Source of the DNA: an uncultured Micrococcales bacterium
Lineage (GTDB): Bacteria; Actinomycetota; Actinomycetes; Actinomycetales; Microbacteriaceae
NCBI GenBank assembly: GCA_903893675.1
Contig: CAITNA010000118.1
Coordinates: 1-10,493, forward strand
Direction of reading: 5' to 3'
DNA: 10,493 bases
Below are positions 5,775-10,493 of the stretch, piece after piece. How positions within the stretch are numbered: position 1 is the stretch's first letter; each line of letters starts with the position of its first letter. Position numbers and translations under genes: made by a program. Under the pieces are notes generated by a model, which saw only the letters and a program-made list of their open reading frames with translations, made no database searches and was not told the DNA's origin.

Positions 5775-7396
5775 GCATTCTGCGTTCGTCACTTCTGATG
5801 GCGTCGGGCACCGTGATTTCTCGCGTGCTCGGGTTCGCGCGCTCAGTTCTCTTGGCGGTGGCCATCGGTGTTACCACCAACGCCGCCGACGCCTTCGGCG
5901 TCGCCAACCAGCTGCCGAACAACGTTTACGTGATCATCGTCGGCGGCGTGCTTCAGGCGGTTCTCGTGCCGCAGATCGTGAAAGCGCGCAGTCACGAAGA
6001 CGGCGGCAAGGGTTACGTCGACCGCCTGCTCACCTTCTTATTGACGGTGTTCCTCATCGTCACTGTGGTGGCCACCGTCGCGGCCCCTGTGCTGGTTCGC
6101 ATTTACACCAGCGGCTGGAACACCAACCAGTTGGCACTTGCGACGGCATTCGCATACTGGTGTCTGCCTCAGCTTTTCTTCTATGGTCTTTACTCGCTGC
6201 TCGGCGAAGTGTTGAACGCGCGAAGTGCATTCGGTCCATACACCTGGGCTCCGGTTCTCAACAACATTGTTGCTCTCGCAGGTTTGATCGCATACATCGT
6301 CATGTTCGGTGCAGACCCAACCGACAAGCAGGGCATCGAAAACTGGACCGAGTCGCAGATTGCTTGGCTATCTGGCAGCGCAACAGTTGGTGTTGCTGCG
6401 CAGGCACTGATTCTGTTTTTCGCGTGGAAGCGCATCGGCCTTTCGCTCAACCTCAACTTCAAATGGCGCGGCTTTGGTCTCGGGCCTGCACTTCGTGCAG
6501 CATCGTGGACCCTCGGCATGGTGATCGTCACTCAAATTGGTGGGCTCGTGCAGAGCATCGTTGCATCGGGTGCAACCAGTGGTCGCTCGAACGGGGTTGC
6601 CATTGCATCGGTTGCAGCTGCATCTATCGGCTGGTTGATCTTCATGCTTCCGCACAGCGTTGCAACCGTTTCAATCGCCACCGCTTACTTCACCAAAATG
6701 TCGCAGCACGTTCACGAAAGTCGAATCGACTTGCTCAAGAAAGATTTGTCTGCGGGTCTTCGAACCATCGCATTGATCTCGGCAATTGCATCCTCGTTGC
6801 TAATCGTTCTTGCATATCCGATAGCTCGAGTTTTCGTTGGTGAATACGGCGGCAACATTGCGCTCGGAAATGTTTTGATTGCGCTGATGCTCGGATTGCT
6901 TCCATTCAGTTTCGTTTACATGATGCAGCGTGCTTTCTACGCTCTTGAAAACACGCGCACACCTTTTGTCTTCACCTGCATTCAGATTGCACTTCACATG
7001 TGCGGCTCGATCACAATCGCATTCACCGTGCCGCACGCATACATCGTGGTCGCGCTCTCGGCCCTCACTTCGCTCACCGTCACGGTTCAAGCGGTAATCG
7101 CATACCTGATGCTTCGTCGTCGCATCGGATCGCTGTTCCGTGAGCACATCCTGGCTTCGATGCTTCGCTTCGTAATTGCGGCTGTTGGCGCCGCAGTGGT
7201 CGGCTATTTCACCCTGCAGCTGCTCGGCGGCACCTCAAATGGCTCATTTGCCCTGAAATCGATCGTTTCCTCGGTAATCACCGATGCCATCGTCGGCCTT
7301 GTAATGGGTGGGGTTTACCTGATTTTGCTTCGCCTTATGAAGGTTGCCGAGGCCGAATCTGCGATTCGTGCAGCTAAGGGAATACTGCGCAAATAA
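5771..7396 (+). CDS. murJ: Lipid II flippase MurJ (MviN family)
   Basis: MurJ moves lipid II, the peptidoglycan precursor, across the cytoplasmic membrane. The protein has 541 residues and is hydrophobic throughout, consistent with the 14-helix MOP-superfamily core. The N terminus ASGTVISRVLGFAR carries R18 and R24, matching essential arginines of E. coli MurJ, and TNAADAF carries D40 (E. coli D39). The E. coli loop arginine at position 52 is replaced (LPNNVYVIIVGG), as in actinobacterial relatives I recall. The protein ends soon after the last helices (AAKGILRK), so the cytoplasmic pseudokinase and extracellular domains of mycobacterial MurJ are absent. The TTG start overlaps the preceding stop (TTGA). 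Alanine codons are GCC/GCG only in about the first 115 codons, then GCA dominates. Confidence 0.95.
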   Translation: MSILRSSLLMASGTVISRVLGFARSVLLAVAIGVTTNAADAFGVANQLPNNVYVIIVGGVLQAVLVPQIVKARSHEDGGKGYVDRLLTFLLTVFLIVTVVATVAAPVLVRIYTSGWNTNQLALATAFAYWCLPQLFFYGLYSLLGEVLNARSAFGPYTWAPVLNNIVALAGLIAYIVMFGADPTDKQGIENWTESQIAWLSGSATVGVAAQALILFFAWKRIGLSLNLNFKWRGFGLGPALRAASWTLGMVIVTQIGGLVQSIVASGATSGRSNGVAIASVAAASIGWLIFMLPHSVATVSIATAYFTKMSQHVHESRIDLLKKDLSAGLRTIALISAIASSLLIVLAYPIARVFVGEYGGNIALGNVLIALMLGLLPFSFVYMMQRAFYALENTRTPFVFTCIQIALHMCGSITIAFTVPHAYIVVALSALTSLTVTVQAVIAYLMLRRRIGSLFREHILASMLRFVIAAVGAAVVGYFTLQLLGGTSNGSFALKSIVSSVITDAIVGLVMGGVYLILLRLMKVAEAESAIRAAKGILRK

Positions 7397-7404
7397 AATT
7401 TGAT
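7378..7404 (+). promoter_or_regulatory. Possible SigR/SigH-like oxidative-stress promoter before trxB
   Basis: GGGAAT (7378-7383) is followed after 18 bp by GAT (7402-7404), against the actinobacterial SigR consensus GGGAAT-N18-GTT. The spacing fits and one base of the -10 differs. trxB-trxA operons are classic targets of this sigma family. The -35 lies inside the last murJ codons, so chance is a real alternative. Confidence 0.3.
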
Positions 7405-7407
7405 TCA

Positions 7408-7413
7408 TATCAT
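7408..7413 (+). promoter_or_regulatory. Candidate housekeeping -10 for trxB
   Basis: TATCAT differs from TATAAT at one position and lies 27 bp before the trxB start codon, in the 44-bp murJ-trxB gap. The predicted start near 7420 leaves a leader of about 20 nt containing the AGGAG. No convincing -35 is seen at 16-18 bp. Confidence 0.35.
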
Positions 7414-7430
7414 GGGCCATTCGCCCCTCT

Positions 7431-7435
7431 AGGAG
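7431..7435 (+). promoter_or_regulatory. Shine-Dalgarno that fixes the TTG start of trxB
   Basis: AGGAG lies five bases before the TTG at 7441. The TTG-initiated protein begins MRNVIIIGSGPAG, which puts the FAD-binding glycine motif at the normal distance from the N terminus. Confidence 0.75.
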
Positions 7436-7440
7436 TCACC

Positions 7441-8361
7441 TTGCGCAACGTCATCATCATCGGTTCCGGCCCTGCCGGCTGGACCGCCGCCATCTACACC
7501 GCTCGCGCCGGGTTGAAGCCACTGCTTATCGCCTCTTCGGTCGAGCCTGGTGGCGAACTCATGAAGACCACCGAGGTCGAGAACTTCCCTGGTTTCCCAG
7601 ATGGCCTGATGGGCCCAGATCTGATGATGAACATGCAGGCCCAGGCCGAGCGCTTTGGCACCGAGGTGCTCATGGACGACGTGGTGGAGGTCGACCTCAG
7701 CGGCGACATCAAGATCGTTAAGACCGGTGCCGGCGAGACCTTCGAGGCTCGCGCGGTAATCGTTTCGACCGGTGCGGCCTACCGCGAGCTCGGGCTCGAG
7801 CGCGAGCGTGAACTCAGTGGCCACGGCGTCTCGTGGTGTGCAACTTGCGACGGCTTCTTCTTCCGCGAAAAGGCAATCGCCGTTGTCGGCGGTGGCGACT
7901 CTGCAATGGAAGAGGCGATGTTCCTCACCAAGTTCGGTTCGAAGGTTTACTTGCTTCACCGCCGCGACTCGTTCAAGGCGTCGAAGACGATGCAGGAGCG
8001 CGTGCTAAACAACCCGAAGATCGAGGTTGTCTACAACACCGAGGTCACCGCACTTCACGGTGCACCGAACCTCGACAAGCTTTCGCTGCGCAACACCGTC
8101 GACGGTTCGACCAGCGAGCTCGCAGTTGAAGGTCTGTTCATCGCAATCGGCTCTGACCCACGCGTCTTGTTGGTCGAGAACCAACTCGAACTAACCGAAG
8201 ACAAGTTCATCAAGGTCGACGGTCGATCATCGCGCACGAGCATCCCAGGTGTGTTTGCAGCTGGCGACGTCATCGACGCCACCTACCGTCAGGCAATCAC
8301 CGCCGCCGGCTCAGGATGCGTTGCCGCACTCGACGCCGAAAAATATCTCGAAGGTCACTAG
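7441..8361 (+). CDS. trxB: Thioredoxin reductase (NADPH)
   Basis: This flavoprotein reduces thioredoxin with NADPH in the cytoplasm. The 306-residue length is normal for the low-molecular-weight type. Seen in order: the FAD-binding GSGPAG (8-13), the redox-active CATC at C133-C136, the NADPH-binding GGGDSAMEEA, HRRDSFKASK (the basic residues contact the NADP phosphate), GVFAAGDV of the second FAD motif, and YRQAITAAGSGCVAALDAE at the C-terminal end. Trp14 stands where Tyr or Leu is more usual after GPAG. The TTG start is fixed by AGGAG. The gene is followed after 27 nt by trxA, its substrate, and probably shares a transcript with it. Confidence 0.97.
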   Translation: MRNVIIIGSGPAGWTAAIYTARAGLKPLLIASSVEPGGELMKTTEVENFPGFPDGLMGPDLMMNMQAQAERFGTEVLMDDVVEVDLSGDIKIVKTGAGETFEARAVIVSTGAAYRELGLERERELSGHGVSWCATCDGFFFREKAIAVVGGGDSAMEEAMFLTKFGSKVYLLHRRDSFKASKTMQERVLNNPKIEVVYNTEVTALHGAPNLDKLSLRNTVDGSTSELAVEGLFIAIGSDPRVLLVENQLELTEDKFIKVDGRSSRTSIPGVFAAGDVIDATYRQAITAAGSGCVAALDAEKYLEGH

Positions 8362-8388
8362 GTCTTCAACCACAAGAAGAGAGAAACC

Positions 8389-8709
8389 ATGTCGAAGTCA
8401 GTAACCACCACAACGTTTGAAGCTGAAGTAATCAACAGCACTAAGCCAGTGCTCGTCGACTTCTGGGCAGAGTGGTGCGGACCATGCCGCGCGGTTTCTC
8501 CAATCGTTGACCAGATCGGCGAAGAGAACGCCGACAAGATCACCGTCGTGAAGGTGAACGTCGATGAAGAGCCAGAGCTCGCGATGAAGTTCGGCATCAC
8601 GGGCATCCCAGCATTCAAACTTTTCGAAAACGGTGAGGTCGTCAAAGACATGGTCGGTGCGAAGCCGAAGTTTGCGCTTGAGCAGGACTTGGCCGACTGG
8701 CTAAAGTAG
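8389..8709 (+). CDS. trxA: Thioredoxin
   Basis: Thioredoxin is a small cytoplasmic disulfide reductant, recycled by TrxB. The 106-residue protein has the active site WCGPC at 29-33, the buried Asp at D24 (E. coli D26) in VLVDFWAEW, the VKVNVDEEPELAMKFGI segment, and the cis-proline loop GIPAF before KLFENGE. The ATG at 8389 is preceded by a purine-rich stretch (AAGAGAGAAA) and only a weak Shine-Dalgarno. The next gene begins four bases after the stop, so the two are very likely co-transcribed. Confidence 0.97.
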   Translation: MSKSVTTTTFEAEVINSTKPVLVDFWAEWCGPCRAVSPIVDQIGEENADKITVVKVNVDEEPELAMKFGITGIPAFKLFENGEVVKDMVGAKPKFALEQDLADWLK

Positions 8710-8713
8710 GTAA

Positions 8714-9973
8714 ATGTCTGAAGCTCGCCCGCCACAAAGCAACAACTTTGATTCATGGCTGGATGCATATGCAGAGCGAGCCCACACCCTTTCAGTTTCT
8801 GAAGTCCGCGCACTTTTCGCGGTAGTTTCACGCCCAGAGGTCGTCTCGCTTGCAGGCGGAATGCCCTATGTGGCGGCCCTTCCAAAGGATCTCATCGCCA
8901 AGGCCTACGAGTCGATGATGGCTCGCAAGGGCGACCTGGCCATTCAATACGGTGGCGGTCAGGGCGATGCCGAGCTTCGCGAACAGCTGCGCGATGTGAT
9001 GGCCCTCGAGGGCATTCACGCTTCACCAGACGACGTCGTGGTCACCACAGGTTCGCAGCACGCTCTCGATTTGGTCGCCGGTCTTTTCTTGGATGAGGGT
9101 GACGTCGTTCTCGCGGAAGGCCCGAGCTACGTCGGAGCAATCGGAATTTTCCGTCACTACCAAGCGCACATCGAACACGTCTACACCGACAACGAGGGCA
9201 TCTCGCCAGAGGCGCTTCAAGAGGCCATTAGCAAGATGAAGGCTCAGGGTCGTCGAATCAAGTTCCTCTATTTGGTTCCGAACTTTGCAAACCCATCGGG
9301 CGTCACGCTCGCTGCAAAGCGTCGCCCGCAGATCATCGAGATTTGCAAGCGCGAGCACATTCTGGTTCTCGAAGACAATCCATACGGTCTGCTCTATTTC
9401 GACAAGCCGGTTCCAGATGCGCTTCGCAGTCTCGACGACAACGTCATCTACCTAGGTTCGTTCTCAAAGATTCTCGCGCCTGGTTTCCGCGTCGGTTACG
9501 TTCTTGCTCCGCCTGCGCTTCGCGAAAAAATTGTTCTCGCTCAAGAGTCCGCGCTGCTCTGCCCATCATCGTTCTCACAAATGTTGATCAGCGAATATCT
9601 GAACATCGCAGACTGGCGCAAGCAGGTCGACACGTTCCGCGGTGTTTATCGTGAGCGTCGCGATGCCGCCTTGGATGCGCTTGCCGAGTATTTGCCAAAC
9701 CTTCAGACCACTCGTCCAGATGGTGGCTTCTATCTCTGGGTCACGTTGCCCGAGGGAATCGACTCGAAGGCGATGCTTCCTCTCGCCGTGAAAGAGCTCG
9801 TCGCATACACTCCGGGCACCGCGTTCTTCGGCGATGGCACCGGTCACCAGCACCTGCGCATCTGCTACAGCTTCCCGACTCCAGAGAACCTAAATGTTGG
9901 CATCAAGCGATTGGCAACGGTGATCAATCGTCAGACCGAACTGCTCGAAACTTTCGGCAAGAAGGCAAAGTAA
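8714..9973 (+). CDS. PLP-dependent aminotransferase, class I/II (LysN/2-aminoadipate-aminotransferase-like)
   Basis: This is a fold-type I transaminase of 419 residues. Seen: IQYGGGQGDAELREQLRD (substrate-loop region), VVVTTGSQHALDLV (cofactor phosphate region), NPSG with N193, LEDNPYG with D221 (pyridine nitrogen) and Y224, the PLP Schiff-base lysine K252 in GSFSKILAPGFRVGY, and R382 in HLRICYSF for the substrate carboxylate. The general look is that of the broad LysN/aminoadipate/aromatic aminotransferase subgroup, so the substrate cannot be named. There is no DNA-binding domain at the N terminus, so it is not a MocR regulator. It starts four bases after trxA and its TAA stop shares one base with the ATG of ddl. 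A role in supplying an amino acid for the cell wall is possible but unproven. Confidence 0.88.
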   Translation: MSEARPPQSNNFDSWLDAYAERAHTLSVSEVRALFAVVSRPEVVSLAGGMPYVAALPKDLIAKAYESMMARKGDLAIQYGGGQGDAELREQLRDVMALEGIHASPDDVVVTTGSQHALDLVAGLFLDEGDVVLAEGPSYVGAIGIFRHYQAHIEHVYTDNEGISPEALQEAISKMKAQGRRIKFLYLVPNFANPSGVTLAAKRRPQIIEICKREHILVLEDNPYGLLYFDKPVPDALRSLDDNVIYLGSFSKILAPGFRVGYVLAPPALREKIVLAQESALLCPSSFSQMLISEYLNIADWRKQVDTFRGVYRERRDAALDALAEYLPNLQTTRPDGGFYLWVTLPEGIDSKAMLPLAVKELVAYTPGTAFFGDGTGHQHLRICYSFPTPENLNVGIKRLATVINRQTELLETFGKKAK

Positions 9974-10493
9974 TGATTTCCAAGGGCAAGTCAAAGCGCA
10001 GTCTCAAAATTCTCGTGCTCGCCGGTGGCATCTCGCATGAGCGCGAAATCTCGCTCAAGTCGGGTCGCCGCGTGGCCGATGCCCTGCTCGATGCGGGCAG
10101 CGAGGTCATCATCCGTGAGCCAGACGAGAAGCTGCTCTCCAACATCAAAAAGGACACGCCAGATGTGATTTGGCCTTGCCTTCACGGTGCCAGCGGCGAG
10201 GATGGCGCACTCCGCGACATTCTGGCCCTTACCGGCGTTCCATTCGTTGGCGCTTCGGCCAGCGGTTCGCGCCTTGCCTGGGACAAAGCCGTTGCCAAGA
10301 TCCTGGTCGCCCAGGCCGGCATCCAGACCCCTGCCTCCGTCACGCTGCCTAAAGACACCTTCCGCGAGCTAGACGCCGATGGCGTGCTCAAGGCCGTAAC
10401 CCAGACCCTGAGCTTCCCGTTGGTTGTGAAACCAGCCCGAAGCGGCAGCGCTCAGGGCGTAACCGTGGTTAAGAAAGCCGATGAGCTCAGCCG
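9973..10493 (+). CDS. ddl: D-alanine-D-alanine ligase (5' 173 codons; runs off the right edge)
   Basis: Ddl joins two D-alanines with ATP to make the dipeptide used for peptidoglycan precursors. Seen: GGISHEREISLKSG (18-31) with E23 matching the N-terminal catalytic Glu (E15 of E. coli DdlB), LHGASGEDGALRDIL (70-84), GVPFVGAS (88-95), WDKAVAK with K105 (E. coli K97), and the ATP-grasp start FPLVVKP with K153, followed by RSGSAQGV with S159 (E. coli S150). E. coli has Ser-Val where Ala160-Gln161 stand here. The central and C-terminal ATP-grasp parts lie outside the window, so omega-loop specificity cannot be judged. The ATG overlaps the aminotransferase stop (TAATG), and an AGAAGG lies seven bases upstream. 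Some actinobacteria carry a second ddl elsewhere; this could be the main or the extra copy. Confidence 0.9.
   Translation, partial: MISKGKSKRSLKILVLAGGISHEREISLKSGRRVADALLDAGSEVIIREPDEKLLSNIKKDTPDVIWPCLHGASGEDGALRDILALTGVPFVGASASGSRLAWDKAVAKILVAQAGIQTPASVTLPKDTFRELDADGVLKAVTQTLSFPLVVKPARSGSAQGVTVVKKADELS

Noticed and set aside
6160..6843. Open frame of 227 codons on the plus strand in another frame of murJ
   Set aside because: Cys/Arg/His-rich translation without domain character; the murJ frame explains the region fully.
7429..7959. Antisense open frame of 176 codons over trxB
   Set aside because: His/Glu/Gly-rich translation without family features and no promoter or Shine-Dalgarno; shadow of trxB.

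Overview
The window looks like a chromosomal segment near the replication origin of an actinobacterium, most likely a small-genome, moderate-GC member of the Microbacteriaceae (the aquatic Luna-type lineages would fit). The evidence is synteny and protein character: cca (pcnA), a MutT4-like NUDIX gene, a DUF6049-type membrane protein, murJ, trxB and trxA follow the order of the well-known actinobacterial origin-flanking block (Mycobacterium tuberculosis Rv3907c to Rv3914). The ribosomal proteins, SSB and GyrB also have actinobacterial sequence features. The species assignment is inference.

Left part, minus strand (1-4732). Reading leftwards from 4732: cca, then the operon rpsF-ssb-rpsR-rplI, a strong Rho-independent terminator, an intergenic promoter region, and gyrB, which runs off the left edge after 455 codons. 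These are housekeeping functions: tRNA CCA-end maturation, ribosomal proteins bS6, bS18 and bL9, single-stranded DNA binding, and DNA supercoiling. The rpsF leader can fold so that its very strong Shine-Dalgarno is paired, with a CCG-containing bulge. This resembles the autoregulatory leader bound by the S6:S18 complex.

Right part, plus strand (4786-10493). A 53-bp divergent gap separates cca from a probably leaderless NUDIX hydrolase gene. A much-shortened DUF6049 protein and the lipid II flippase murJ follow, with overlapping GTGA and TTGA junctions. A 44-bp gap with promoter-like signals precedes trxB and trxA, which form the thioredoxin system. A fold-type I PLP aminotransferase and a D-alanine-D-alanine ligase (5' 173 codons only) finish the run, joined by a one-base TAATG overlap. 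The right half therefore combines cell-wall precursor functions (murJ, ddl, probably the DUF6049 protein) with thiol redox balance.

No mobile element, CRISPR array, tRNA, rRNA, phage gene or defence system is visible, and no stretch above 300 bases lacks a gene. I see no new biological system. The points worth a second look are regulatory (the rpsF leader and the gyrB promoter palindrome) and evolutionary (reduced DUF6049, absent sigM and cwlM, gyrB placed behind rplI).
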